Counted from the stretch's first letter, positions 30,495-42,704 are shown. The stretch is 64,000 nt of DNA from Bromus sterilis (GCA_950022295.1 OX465597.1:183767016-183831015), one strand, 5' to 3'. Notes: generated by a model not told the origin, from the sequence alone. Made by a program: numbers and translations.

Positions 30495-31437
30495 TTTGCT
30501 CACAATATGATGAAGTTATGATAGAGGCGAAGGTGTCCCGACGTTTCGATGAGATGGTGGAGATCGATTATGGTGGAGGTAACTTTCACGATCCGACTAC
30601 GAACGTGCGAAGACGTTGCGCCTTAGCGATCGCTAAACCAACTCCGAGAGGTTATTGATCCCGCGGATGCACGATCAACCTGACCACGAAGGTCTAATTC
30701 CTGCAAGCAATCGAAGAACAAGCAAGAACTAAGAATTGCAATCTGGATATTGCGAATATAAGATGAATGATTACGAAAGTTGGGGTTCCAATGAGGTCTT
30801 GGCCTGGTCGGATGACACAAACGAAGAGCTCGAAGTTGCGGCTATGGCTAACTTATATCTAATTAAAACCCAAGTCTAAACGACGCCCTAAGGGCTGTAT
30901 ATATGGGGGAACAGAGGGGATTTTCGTGACCCCTTGGAGGTGGGGTCCGAAAACAACCCTAACTCGGTTTCCCCACACATACGGACTCTAAAAACAGCCT
31001 ATAATGTGGTATTTCGAAATTACATGGGCCCAGCCCAATATTAAGGTGACGCAGCACCTATAATTGCTCTTGGACGAAAATAATGAAGTGGCATCTCGTG
31101 TATCCCGTCCAAGCCTTCATGCATGCCTTATGGTGGCTTCAACGTGCGAAAATCCCCACTGGAAACTCTACTGTACTTTCCCCCGCGCGCACCTTCTTCT
31201 CCATTCTTGATCCCGCTCCAATGACCATCCTTCGTGTCCATGCTAGGTCCTTCATTCATAAGCAAAACAAAAGTATCTAATTTAGGCAGCATCATATGTT
31301 CATGAACAATAGAAGGATTCGCAAGAAACGAAAGTACCTGATAATTTAGTTGACGTGCACGTGCTCTAGTAACTGGTCCAGTATGTGTAGTTGGTGAGGG
31401 TATGGGTGTAACATTAGTAGGGATGTCCTCATCAAGT
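30495..31437 (-). mobile_element. Gypsy 3' fragment inserted in CACTA
   Basis: On the minus strand from 31437 an open run reads EDIPTNVTPIPSP, then TRARARQLNYQV and MMLPKLDTFVLL, the C-terminus of a gypsy polyprotein. The sequence then changes to LTR style with CATATATACAGCCC (near 30900) and a typical 5' leader (..GGGATCAATAACCTC.. near 30650). CACTA words occur on both sides. Exact borders and a target duplication could not be fixed. It resembles the pol tail at the right edge of the window (62200-62400) in type. Confidence 0.65.
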
Positions 31438-31927
31438 TAGCTTGATTTTCTCACAAAATGCTAAAGTTGCCTTAATTGGCTCAAAAATGCTAAAGTTAGC
31501 TTCATTTGTTCAAAGTTGCCAAAGTTAGCTTAATTTTCTCAAAAAATTGTAAAATTAGCTTTATTGCCTAAAAATGACTAAAGTAATGCATTTATGGACT
31601 TAACAGATTTTCACTTGTAAAGAGAAGAAGACAAGAAGGAGAAGAAGAAAAATAAGAAGAAGAAGAAGAGAAGAGGAATTCCTCTTCTCTTCTTCTTATT
31701 ATTCTTCTTCCTCTTCTTCTCTTCTTGTTCTTCTTCTTCTCTTCTCATTCTTCTTCTTCTTCTACTTCATCTTCTTATAATTTTCTTTTCTTCATTTTGT
31801 AGATTTGCTTAATGGGAGTAATGCTAAGATGGAGAGTTGCATTTGGACTTGTAGCTTTGTTTATAAACTGTTTGGTCACTTGTGTGTACTTGTTTACTAT
31901 GTATGAGAACTTGCAATCTATTTGGTC
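31438..31927 (+). other. CACTA 3' region after the gypsy insertion
   Basis: Repeated AAAATGCTAAAGTTAGCTT words (31450-31560), then a purine tract and its mirror pyrimidine tract. No gene. Similarity to CACTA style ends at 31927. Confidence 0.5.
31618..31795. repeat. Purine/pyrimidine palindrome centred on GAATTC
   Basis: AAGAAGAAGAGAAGAGGAA before 31678/31679 pairs perfectly over 19 bp with the following TTCCTCTTCTCTTCTTCTT. Less perfect GAA and CTT runs extend on both sides. Confidence 0.85.
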
Positions 31928-33972
31928 ACGACACACACACGTTGATCAAGTTCTATTAAGACTATCTCAGTTGTTGTTGTCTATGAACAAGGAGTAGGTC
32001 TCACGTCGTCCATAACCATGGACACGGCTTCTCGAAAAGATTTAACCCTGCAGGGGTGTACCAACTGCCCATTATAAGCTCCACATGTACGCGGGCTCTC
32101 TCAGTCCGGCCCGTTAAAGGCACTCATTGCAGAGTTGTTCCTAGAGACCCGGACGTCATAGTCCCTCTAACTAACAACGAAAAAAATCCGGGTGGCCCCT
32201 GGTAGAGTCGACAACCAACTCAAGAATCGGCCGTCTCTCGAATTGGCCTCTTCCGTCTCATGTCAGGTTGGAATGACATCTGCAAAGTAGGTAGGCATCC
32301 CGTGCTCCGCAAAGTGTGGACCAACAGGAACACTGTCCCGCTGGCCCGCGTAAACCTATTCTGAGAACCTGCAGGCCCCTGCCCGCCTCTCCTACGGTGC
32401 AAATGGAAAACCAGCTTGGGCCACCACTAGAAATGTTTGAAGCTAGGTAGGTAAGAAGAGGGGACCCCATAGAATCCCACGCGCGGTTAGGCACGCTCGT
32501 CAAGAGACACAATGCCCGGAACTCGGGTCCTAGGTGACTCGAATGGAACAAAGCATCGGGGAGGGATAGCCTAGACCTTCCATCCTTCGTCGAATATAGT
32601 CAACATTATAATAATCACATCATCCACAACAATATAATAGTGTGATATCCCAAACCAAGGAGTAACAAGAGATAACATTCGTAGCATCCTAAGCATGCAT
32701 ACTAAGCAGGGGATGAGCAACGAGCAATAGTAACATAGCAGTACAAGTTTGTTGGGAGGGGACATGGCTGTATCGGTTTGAAAGAGGATGTAAACATGTG
32801 GTAGGATCAAACATCGAACCTATCCTAGACTATCATGCAAACCGCTGGTTGAAATAGAATGGATCATAAGTAATGTATAGTCCTGGCCTGTTGATAAGTC
32901 GGGTTCCGAAGGTGTATTTGATTGCAAGCTCACAACGTCTCCGAGAGGTACCCGCGGAAGCACACAAGAGGGTAAAAACTGGAAGCAATCAACGAGCAAG
33001 CATCTATTACTACGAAGAAAACACGAGAAAGCATCAACAAGAAGGCAACACGAGACATCTCACCTACCGTCGAGAGCGGTTACTAACAGGTTAAGTGGAG
33101 TACTCATCACACACGACGATACCGCACATTTGGAAAAGTTCAAGTTGTTTAGCTACAGGTGAACAACAAAGGTTGTTAACATGGTACCTCACTCAAGAAT
33201 GGCATAGCACACAAACATGTCAAGAGGTGAAGCATAAGATAAACTATCTATGCTAGTCAATTTAAGTGAGGCACAACCTAAACATGGCATACCACTAAGT
33301 GCCCCACAACAATTTAAGTAATTGGTACTGTTCTGCCCTAAAACATATTTTTGGTTGGTTAAAAACAGCAAACAATAGCATAAACACAAAGTATATGAAA
33401 ACTAATCAAGTTACATATATGGAACATTCCAAACGGAGTTACAGTTAAAAAGATACAAGCAAAACAAGTTTTGAACACAATCTGCCAACATCAGGAAGCA
33501 CACTTTAGAGCAATGCATAAACATGATAATGAATGCAAACATGCTCACAAATGATATGCAACTAAAGTAGACATGGCAAGGAAGGCATGGAAAAAGGCAT
33601 CATGCAAAAAGGCATCATGAACAACTAACTATAGCTCATGCAAAATGCAATAAAACATTACTGGTCTAGGACTTAGTGAAAATCAGAGAAACATGGCAGA
33701 AACTGTTATTTTTATGCTGTATAAACAGGAGCAAAACTATATGTAAATGTTCAGCAACATGACATAGCAATATATGGGCATGACCTAGACATGATGGTGA
33801 GGTACAAACAAGAATCGTGGTCATAGGCATAACAGATCAAAAGATATTAAGCATGCAACATGGCATCGTAAAGTTACAGACTTGGTGAAAAACAGAGGTG
33901 GCTGTCAAAAACAGTGGCATAGCAACTTTGGAGCTAAAAATAACTATGACCAGAAATGTAAACATGACAATG
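31928..33972 (-). repeat. Family L LTR copy C, left part (3' LTR)
   Basis: Matches 15175-17215 of copy B and 53613-55665 of copy D. It starts abruptly at CACACACACGTTGATCAAG, lacking the terminal ~690 bp present in copy D, so the junction with the CACTA element is a truncation and not a clean insertion. It is split at 33968-33972 by the Athila-like element and resumes at 42308. Confidence 0.85.
33968..33972. repeat. Target site duplication CAATG (left)
   Basis: Directly before TGATACG of the 5' LTR and repeated at 42303-42307. Copy D reads across the empty site near 55655. Confidence 0.9.
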
Positions 33973-35620
33973 TGATACGTCCAAAACGTATCTATAATTT
34001 CTGCTTGCTCCATGCATGTTTTGTGTGATATTGCTATGATCTAGATACACTTTCATACACTTTTGATCATATTTGGACTAACCTATTAACTCAGTGCACC
34101 CTAGTGCCAGTTCCTGTTTTCTGCTGTTTTTCTATTTCAGTTTTCCCCCATATAAAAAGTGCCAGAAAAATTCAGGAAAATTCAGATAAAAAATCTGCGT
34201 GACGGAAGCTTCGAGAAGAGCCCGGGAGGGGCCAGAGGGGAACCAGGGGGGCCCAGGCGTCCACCCGGCGCGGCCCCACCCCTGGCCGCGCCAAGGGGGC
34301 GCCTGGGACCCCTGGCCCACCTTTGGCTTCCCCCTTTCGCCTATTTATCCCCCGTCACAGGAAAACCCCGAAAGGAGAACCCTATTCCGCGAACTCGCCT
34401 CTGTTCCGCCGTCGCCGCGCTTCTGAAGATCGGGAGCACCAGAAGACCTCTTCCCGGCACCCTGCCGGAGGGAGGATTGACCTCCGGGAGTCTCCTCTCC
34501 ACCATGTATGCTCCCCGGATGTCCTGTGAGTAGTTTTCCTTGGACCATGGGTCCGTGATCAGTAGCTATGTGATGTTCTCCTCCCCTCTTTGATCTTCAT
34601 TGTTTAGACCTCGTGAGCTGCCCTACATGATCGAGGCACCTTTGTAATATTTCTGCTTTTGCTATTTTGAGTTTGATAGGATCTGATGGATTATGAGATT
34701 ATGTTCAGATTTTGATTGAGTAATATATTTGGTTTGTATCTCTTATATTTTTGTTCCTAAGTAATTCTTGCATGTTCCCCGTTGCTGTTTATTGCTTTGG
34801 CCAAGTAGTAGGTAGTGACTCCAAGAGGGAGCGTTGTGCTAGATTGTGGGTTCATGCCCCCCGATGACACGCTTGAGTGACAGAAACATGAGTCTAGGGG
34901 ATGTGCTGTTGCCACAAGGGGGAAAACAACGGTGCTTGTGACCGCGGTTACAAGGATTGTTTACTTTACGCAGAGTTCTTTTTAATGCAGTTGTCTGTTG
35001 CTTTGGGTTTACACTTTGGGTGGGGCTCGCAACTTAATACCAGCGAGATGTTCTGGATAGATATCTCAAGGTGGATGATTAGTAGTAGATGCAGATGGAT
35101 TTTGGTCTACTTACCTTGGCGTACTGCTTGTGCTTTTGAACCTCTTCCTTTCTTTTGTAGCATAGTTAGCATTGCGGTGCGTTCATAATCCTGTCAATTG
35201 CCTTTCTGTAATTTGTTTACCTCACATAGAAATTTTATCTTCTTTTGGGAGAGAGACATCACTAGCGAACATCACGTATCCCGGTCCATATCCTTATCAT
35301 TGTTTCCACGCTATATTTACTTTTCTGCATTTACTTTCAAGTTGCCATTATTATCCCTTGCGTTTTATCCTTTGTAAACAACAAGACCGGAGAGACTGAC
35401 AACCTCTCTGAACTTCGTTGGGAAAAAAGTTATCTGTGTCTGTGTGCAGGTCCGCGTCACTAGCGCCGCTGACACCTACTAATCATCTCTGGAGTCCTAG
35501 TGGAGACAAACCTTGGTATCTTTACCGAGGGATATTTGCTGCTGTGCTGCATCACGCCTTCCACTTGGGGCTCACCAACGAAGGGCGAGAAGACTACACC
35601 CGTCAACCCTCGCGCCATCA
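33973..35620 (+). repeat. 5' LTR of Athila-like element
   Basis: Starts TGATACGTCCAAAACGTATC and ends CTCGCGCCATCA. TATAAAAA at 34151-34157 is a likely promoter, followed by the GC-rich start of the transcribed part. Matches 40656-42302 almost throughout. Confidence 0.92.
34151..34157 (+). promoter_or_regulatory. TATA box in Athila-like 5' LTR
   Basis: TATAAAA within CCCCATATAAAAAGTGCC, conserved in the 3' LTR at 40834-40840. Confidence 0.55.
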
Positions 35621-35630
35621 AGCAAATTTC

Positions 35631-35648
35631 TGGCGCCGTTGCCGGGGA
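35631..35648 (+). other. Primer binding site of Athila-like element
   Basis: TGGCGCCGTTGCCGGGGA, ten bases inside the 5' LTR. It is the sequence expected for priming by plant tRNA-Asp. Confidence 0.75.
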
Positions 35649-35782
35649 CTCCAAGTGCTAAGATAGGGGAGTTGCACACTACCCTTTACCTTTGTTTTTC
35701 AGTCTTGTTAGTTTATCTTTCAGTTTTTATCTTTGTGTCTTTTATCAAAAATTACAAAAAAATCTGCCACACTTGCTGCTAC

Positions 35783-36557
35783 TATGGGTTCCACTGAAAA
35801 CACCAAGTTGTGTGACTTCACTAGTCACAACAACCAAGACTTTATCTGCACTCCCACTGCCACACCTGCCACTTCAGCTACCTCTTATGAAACTAGACCT
35901 GCTTTGTTAAACCTTGTTATGAGAGATCAATTCTCTGGTGCTGGAGATGATGCTGCTTTACACTTGAATAATTTTGTTGAATTATGTGATATGCAAAAGT
36001 ATAAAGAAGTAGAAGGTGATGTTGTTAAGCTCAAGCTCTTTCCCTTCTCTTTAAGGGGAGATGCTAAAATCTGGTTTCAATCTTTGCCTAGAAATAGCAT
36101 AGATTCTTGGGATAAGTGCAAAGATGCTTTTATAGGGAAGTACTACCCTCCTGCTAAGATTATCCAATTGAGGAGTAATATTATGAATTTTAAGCAATTG
36201 GATAATGAACACGTTTCCCAAGCTTGGGAACGGATGAAATCTCTTGTTAAGAAATGCCGTACACATGGTTTGACTACCTGGATGGTTATCTAGACTTTTT
36301 ATGCAGGCTTGAACTTTACCTCGCGGAACCTGTTAGATTCGGCCGCGGGTGGAACCTTTATGTCAACTACACTTGGTGCTGCCACAAAGCTTCTCGATGA
36401 AATGATGACCAATTATTCCCAATGGCACACCGAACGCGCTCCAACAGGTAGGAAGGTAAATTCTGTCGAGGAAATTACCTCCCTCAATGAAAAAGTTGAC
36501 TTAATTATGTCTCTACTAACAAGCAACCCTCTATTGATCCTCATGATGTTCCTTTAA
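35783..36557 (+). pseudogene. Athila-like gag (capsid part)
   Basis: ATG 35783 begins MGSTENTKLCDFTSH; an upstream methionine in frame at 35733 is less likely. LLNLVMRDQFSG, then LHLNNFVELCDM, LKLFPFSLRGDAKIWF and YYPPAKIIQLR are the retrotransposon capsid signature, the KIWF region being the conserved tryptophan block. TAG 36291-36293 interrupts the frame after TTWMVI, where a Gln codon would fit. The frame continues (FYAGLNFTSRNLLDSAAGG) and is lost near 36540-36560, where the downstream gag-protease frame takes over. Capsid would form the particle for reverse transcription. Confidence 0.85.
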
Positions 36558-36562
36558 ATTCT

Positions 36563-37819
36563 TTGGTTGCTCAAGAACAAGTAGATGTGAACTTTATTGC
36601 TAGAAACAACTTCAACAACAATGCTTATAGGGGAAATTTTTCTAGCAATCCTAGACCGTTTCCATCCAACTATGGGAACAACAACACCTACCCTAGCAAC
36701 AAGAACCCCTCTTCTGAATTAGAAAGCATGCTTAGAAACTTTATCACTACCCAAAAAGCCTTCAACAAAAATGTAGAAGAGAAATTATCTAAAATAGATA
36801 ATCTTTCTTTGAAGGTAGAAAGCTTAGCCCTTGATATTGAGATGCTCAAAATTAGAACCTCCCCCCTTGAGGAGAATAAGGCCACTCCTATTAATGCTAT
36901 CCAGTTACAAATCAATGAAAACATTAGGATGATGGCTAAACTTAAAGAAAGATGGGCTAGAGAAAAAGAGGAAGAGGATAGAATTAAGAGCCTTCCTACA
37001 CACCACACAGTTGCCACTATCCAAATTGTTGAGGACACTCAAACTATTAGCACCCAATGCACTCCTAGTCCCGTTGGACCTATTAATGGTTATGATAATA
37101 CCTCAACCATAGATGAAGAAACTCCTATCTACATAGAGGGTTTCAAACAAGTGAGCCTAGATGACACTACTACCACCTTTGATAGTAGTGATATTGATTT
37201 TGATAGTTGTACCCTCTCAGAAGTTATCAGTTTACTACACAAAATATCTAGAGACCCCCACACTAGCACACTTAATCTTTCCTTCACGGAGCATATCACA
37301 AATGCTCTCATCAAAGCTAGGGAGGAGAAGCTTAGAGTAGAAGCCTCCATACCTAGGAAGCTAGAGGATGGTTTGGATCCTATGATCAAAATTAAATTAA
37401 ATAACTTCTCTTGCTATGCTTTATGTGATGTTGGAGCTAGTACCTCCGTTATGCCCAAAAGAATATTTGATATGTTTGAATTGAAACCTTTTGAGCCTTG
37501 TTCTTTTGGTGTTCGTCTTGTTGATTCTTCCGTAAAGAAACCTTTAGGGAAGATCGACGATGTTCTTATCATTGTCAATGACAACTATGTTCCCGTTGAT
37601 TTTATTGTTATGGATATAGAGTGTAAACCTTTATGTCCAATTATTTTGGGACGTCCTTTTCTTCGCACTGTTGGTGCGGTTATTGACATGAAAGAGGGGA
37701 ATATAAAATTCCAATTCCCATTTAAAAAGGGGACGGAACACTTCCCTAGAAAGAAAATCAAGTTACATTTTGAGTCCGTTACTCGGGCTAGTTATTCTCT
37801 TTCTCTTGCTAAAACTTGA
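36563..37819 (+). pseudogene. Athila-like gag C-terminus and aspartic protease
   Basis: 418-codon frame, one base out of phase with the capsid frame. The first part is Asn-rich (NNFNNNAYRGNF..), then a long helical Lys/Glu region (about residues 50-140), an acidic linker, and a retropepsin-like domain: CDVGASTSVMPKRI near residues 288-301, with Asp-Val-Gly-Ala as active-site motif, and PIILGRPFLRTVGAVID near 365-381. It ends at TGA after SLSLAKT. In full Athila elements RT follows; here the frame and similarity stop. Because the upstream capsid is broken, the product could not be made as a polyprotein. Confidence 0.85.
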
Positions 37820-40655
37820 TTCTTCTTTTGCATTAAGCCTAGCTAATGGCTTTAAAGAAGCCGGGAGGCAGCCCGCAACGAATTTAGGTTTTTCTTTTTG
37901 ATTTTGTTGTGTCTTGATGATTGTTACTTCTGTAGTAACATCATTGTATCTTTATTTTTCAGCTTTGTGCCAAGTTATAGCCTCTTACGGCAAGGGAAGT
38001 AAAAGTTGTGACATGCTGTCCAGAAAACAGATTCTGTCCTCGTGACCAGAAAAATTACAGAAAAATCCCAGTTCATCTTTTCGAGCTGAAATGTTTACAC
38101 CGTATTCCCTATACAATTACGAAACTTCCGTATGTTCTGAGTTTTTTTATTTGAGTTCCACAAGTGCCCCTAAAAAATACTTTACTATCTGCCGTTCTGT
38201 TTTTCACAGATTCTGCCACGTTTTGTCTCTCCTAACTTTTGCAAATCTTAAGCTTGCTTTTTCTTTGCAAAAACTTTTTGGCACTCTTGAGAAACAGTAG
38301 CTCTTCAAGAATATCTTTATATCCGGTTGAGAAAAATTATTTATTAAGGGTACTAACCTCTCTAATCAGCTTATGATGAGTTGTGTATGAAGGGAGTTTT
38401 CAAGTGTGCGATGGAAGATGATGAAAGAAGATCCAGGAGTGTCAAGCGCTCAAGCTTGGGGATGCCCACATGCATCGCCAATAAATATTCAAGGAGACTC
38501 AAGCGTCTAAGCTTGGGGATGCCCCCGTGCATCCCCTTCTCCATCAAAAATCATCAGTTCGTCCTTCGTCTCACTATATTTTTATCACTTCATGCGTTAT
38601 GTGCTATGCTTGGAGCGTCTCGCTCTTAGGTTTTATTTTTAGTTTCTTTAGCTTTGCTTGCTGTTCATAACAATTTAGGTCCTGCCTTACTTTGTGTGGG
38701 AGATAAACATGCTCCACTTTCAAAATCTAGAACACATCATAGAATTTTTCCTGCCTATCTTTTTGCTGTTGTGTGTTCTTTATCTTTTCATAGCTACTGC
38801 CATGTTTAATCTTAGTTTTAGTTTGTCTTTAGCAAGAGCCTTGGCTTTTGTTTAGTTTGTTGCTGGAACTCTTTTTTAGTTTTCATGTTTATCTTGTTAA
38901 GAGAGTTGGTTGTTGCACTGAGTTGTGTCTTGTCTTGAAAGTAGGTAATTGAGGTTGCTATTTAATTTTAGTAGTAGCTTGCAATAGTTTTGAGGTATTG
39001 ATGTGAGTAATGTTTGAACTTTTGGTGTCAAGAGCTCTTGCCTATTAGTGATAGGTGTCGTATTTTGGGAAATCCGTGTTTATTTTCAAAACCTACAAAA
39101 CGAGTTGAGAAATCTAGCTACTAGATGGTTCACTACTCTTCTGAGGGGTCGAATATTAGAGAACACTCACGTACCATGAGTCGAGGATGCGCAAGGATAA
39201 CCAAACCCCCATACACTCCTCCTCGGGGTACTTGTCTCTTTGTGAAACCTCCTTATTAGATTGAGAGTTACCGATAATAAGTGCATGAGTTCTTCGGACT
39301 AATGTAAGTATTGAGAGTTGACACTTCCACCTTCCCATATTTTGCTAGCCTTTCCCGTGCCGTCCATTGCCTTCTTCTCACTCCGAGAGTTGGTGTCCAC
39401 CTTCGCCGGTACTTCCAAACCCTTGGCATGATACGCTCTGTCATCATAAGCCTCCTTATATCTTCCCTCAAAATAGACACCATACCTACCTATCAAGGCA
39501 TTTCCATAGCCTTTCCGAGTTACATTGCCATGCAACTTCCACCTCTTCATGACTTGATCTTCATGTCATACATGTTCCTGTTACACTGGCAGCGGCATAC
39601 ATTGCATACATCATGATAGTTACATCTTCTTTATGATTTTGAGTACCTTGTAAAGTGTGAAAGATCTCCTTTACCCTCTTGTAAAATAGAGTGTTGCCCT
39701 TAAGTGAGGAAAAGATCCCAAAGTGGACACATTAAAAGATCCCAAAGAGGACAAATGAGAGTTAAATAGAAAGAGCCATTGAGGCCACCAAAAAAATACA
39801 AAAAAATAGAAAAAAGAGAAAAAGAAATAAAAAGAGAGAAAGGGGCAACACTACTATCCTTTTGAGAGATCCACACTAGTACTCCCTTTATATCCTTGTA
39901 CTCCATAGAGATGATCATTATGCATATAGCTATGTGGGGACCATCACACTATAGAACTTGGCTTGCATATTCCAAGGATGAGCCTCCTCAAACGAGCTCT
40001 AGGTCTTCATGAGCGAGAAAAATAGATGCACCCCCACTAGTTCCATTGGAGAGCTTCCTAGCTCGTATGTGCATCCGTTGCATGGCAATCCCTACTCCTC
40101 ACATCATATCTATCATTTGGCATCTCTTGCCTATGATTGTCCTCATTGATGTGAGCCTTTCTCATCCTTTTTGTCTTCCTCCTCCATCATATTTCTCTCT
40201 TTGCCATCCTAAGTGTCAACTCTCGTGCTTACGCTCATCCATTGCATGAGTGCTCGAAATATCGAAAAGGAGTGGATCAAATTGACTTGTACCTGGCTAG
40301 TGGTCTGGGGACGAGTCAAGATAAAATTCCAAAGAAGACCAAGCGTGAAACTTTAGTAGATTGAGTTCTCAACACAAAAATACTTTTTTCTCATATTCCC
40401 TATCCCCCTTCTTGCACGCAAACACCATTTGGAGTCATTCGAGTCATGGACAGCGAGAGCCCTTGCACCTATTGTTCTTTTGTTACTTGTTTCAATGCTA
40501 ATATAGACTCTTGCATGTTATGACTTGAATTGAATCTCTAACCTTGATTGCTTTACTTTTTAAAGTTCTTATAAGGTTGCTAGCATGTCACCACAGAAAT
40601 TATGTTGTTATCATTTACCTACTCGAGGACGAGCAGGAATTAAGCTTGGGGATGT
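37820..40655 (+). other. Non-coding 3' internal region of Athila-like element
   Basis: About 2.8 kb without a recognisable gene. Two internal copies of the polypurine-like word AAGCTTGGGGATGCC occur at 38452 and 38509, ahead of the real tract at 40641. Small frames here have no domain. Confidence 0.75.
40641..40655 (+). other. Polypurine tract of Athila-like element
   Basis: TAAGCTTGGGGATGT directly precedes TGATACG of the 3' LTR. Confidence 0.75.
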
Positions 40656-42302
40656 TGATACGTCCAAAACGTATCTATAATTTCTGCTTGCTCCATGCAT
40701 GTTTTGTGTGATATTGCTATGATCTAGAAACACTTTCATACACTTTTGATCATATTTGGACTAACCTATTAACTCAGTGCACCCCAGTGCCAGTTCCTGT
40801 TTTTTGTTGTTTTTCTATTTCAGTTTTCCCCCATATAAAAAGTGCCAGAAAAATTCGGGAAAATTCAAATAAAAAATCTGCGTGACGGAGCTTCGAGAAG
40901 AGCCCGGGAGGGGCCAGAGGGGAGCCAGGGGGGCCCAGGCGGCCACCCGGCGCGACCCCAACCCTGGCCGCACCAGGGGGGCGCCTGGGGCCCCTGGCCC
41001 ACCTCTGGCTGCCCCCTTTCGCCTATTTATCCCCCGTCACGGGAAAACCCCGAAAGGAGAACCCTATTCCGCGAACTTGCCTCTGTTCCGCCGCCGCCGC
41101 GCTTGCGAATATCGGGAGCACCAGAAGACCTCTTCCCGGCACCCTGCCGGAGGGAGGATTGACCTCCGGGAGTCTCCTCTCCACCATGGATGCTCCCCGG
41201 ATGTCCCGTGAGTAGTTTTCCTTGGACCATGGGTCCGTGATCAGTAGCTATGTGATGTTCTCCTCCCCTCTTTGATCTTCATTGTTTAGACCTCATGAGC
41301 TGCCCTACATGATCGAGGAACCTTTGTAATATTTCTGCTTTTTCTATGTTGAGTTTGATAGGATCTGATGGATTATGAGATTATGTTCAGATTGTTATTG
41401 AGTAATATATTTGGTTTTTATCTCTTATATTTTTGTTCCTAAGTAATTCTTGCATGTTCCCCGTTGTTTTTTATTGCTTTGGCCAAGTAGTAGGTAGTGG
41501 CTCCAAGAGGGAGCGTTGTGCTAGATTGTGGGTTCATGCCCCCCGATGACACGCTTGAGTGACAGCAACATGAGTCTAGGGGATGTGTTGTTGCCACAAG
41601 GGGGAAAACAACGGTGCTTGTGACCGCGGTTACAAGGATTGTTTACTTTACGCAGAGTTCTTTTTAATGCAGTTGTCTGTTGCTTTGGGTTTACACTTTG
41701 GGTGGGGATCGCAACTTAATACCAGCGAGATGTTCTGGATAGATATCTCAAGGTGGATGATTAGTAGTAGATGCAGATGGATTTCGGTCTACTTACCTTG
41801 GCGTACTTCCTGTGCTTTTGAACCTCTCCCTTTCTTTTGTAGCATAGTTAGCATTGCGGTGCGTTCATAATCCTGTCAATTGCCTTTCTGTAATTTGTTT
41901 ACCTCGCATCGCAATTTTATCGTCTTTTGGGAGAGAGACATCACTAGCGAACATCACGTATCCCGGTCCATATCCTTATCATTGTTTCCACGCTATATTT
42001 ACTTTTCTGCATTTACTTGCAAGTTGCTATTATTATCCCTTCCGTTTTATCCTTTGTAAACAACAAGACCGGAGAGACTGACAACATCTCTGAACTTCGT
42101 TGGGAACAAAGTTATCTGTGTCTGTGTGCAGGTCCGCGTCAGTAGCGCCGCTGACACCTACTTATCATCTCTGGAGTCCTACTGGAGACAAACCTTGGTA
42201 TCTTTACCGAGGGAAATTTGCTGTTGTGCTGCATCACGCCTTCCACTTGGGGCTCACCAACGAAGGGCGAGAAGACTACACCCTTCAACCCTCGCGCCAT
42301 CA
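40656..42302 (+). repeat. 3' LTR of Athila-like element
   Basis: 1647 bp copy of 33973-35620, ending CTCGCGCCATCA and followed by CAATG. Confidence 0.92.
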
Positions 42303-42307
42303 CAATG
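42303..42307. repeat. Target site duplication CAATG (right)
   Basis: Repeat of 33968-33972. Family L sequence resumes directly after it. Confidence 0.9.
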
Positions 42308-42704
42308 CAACACATATAATGAAAGTAGACATGATGCTTAACGGTATGCAACAAGAATCAATGCAATAGGCCTCATGGATGTGTCAAATCATCATGCAAA
42401 CTTGCAATAAAATAACAGCAGCAACACACTAACAGGAAATATTAGCAGTTAACGGCCTGATGCCCACTTCAACACATATTAACAACATCAAGATGGCCTC
42501 AAACCAAAATGCTCACAAAAGATGAATCAAATTACACACAAAACTAAACAATTTTCCTTTTGGGCGCAACGTGATCCGAGCTACGGTTTGATCGCAATCG
42601 TCAAAACAGATATAGCAGCAGGTTTTTTACAGACTTGGTCAAAATTAGGAAAAGAAACGCAAGAAAAAAAGAAAAAAAAGGGCGCTCGATCTGGCTTGCT
42701 CACC

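Larger units (their letters stand above)
22011..31927 (+). mobile_element. CACTA (En/Spm-type) DNA transposon, right end missing
   Basis: The left terminus CACTACTGGAATTCACC at 22011 follows CAT, a plausible half of a 3 bp duplication. Behind it lies a TTTGCCGTCTG subterminal array, then a TNP2-type transposase gene (24167-27855) and a TNPA-like gene (27985-~30353), the usual plant CACTA order. A gypsy fragment sits inside at ~30495-31437. CACTA-like sequence resumes to about 31927, where family L LTR sequence begins. No matching right terminus (..CAGTAGTG) was found, so the element is truncated and cannot be mobilised as it stands. Both genes carry inactivating changes. Confidence 0.85.
33973..42302 (+). 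mobile_element. Ty3/gypsy Athila-like element, gag-protease only
   Basis: 8330 bp with LTRs of 1648 and 1647 bp, TG..CA ends and CAATG duplications. The primer site at 35631 has the GGCGCCGTTGCCGGGGA form seen in Athila-type elements and the polypurine tract is at 40641-40655. Only gag and protease are recognisable. From 37820 to 40655 there is no RT, RNase H, integrase or envelope-like frame, so the element is non-autonomous and depended on a relative's enzymes. The LTRs are very similar by eye, which suggests a fairly recent insertion into family L copy C. Confidence 0.9.
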
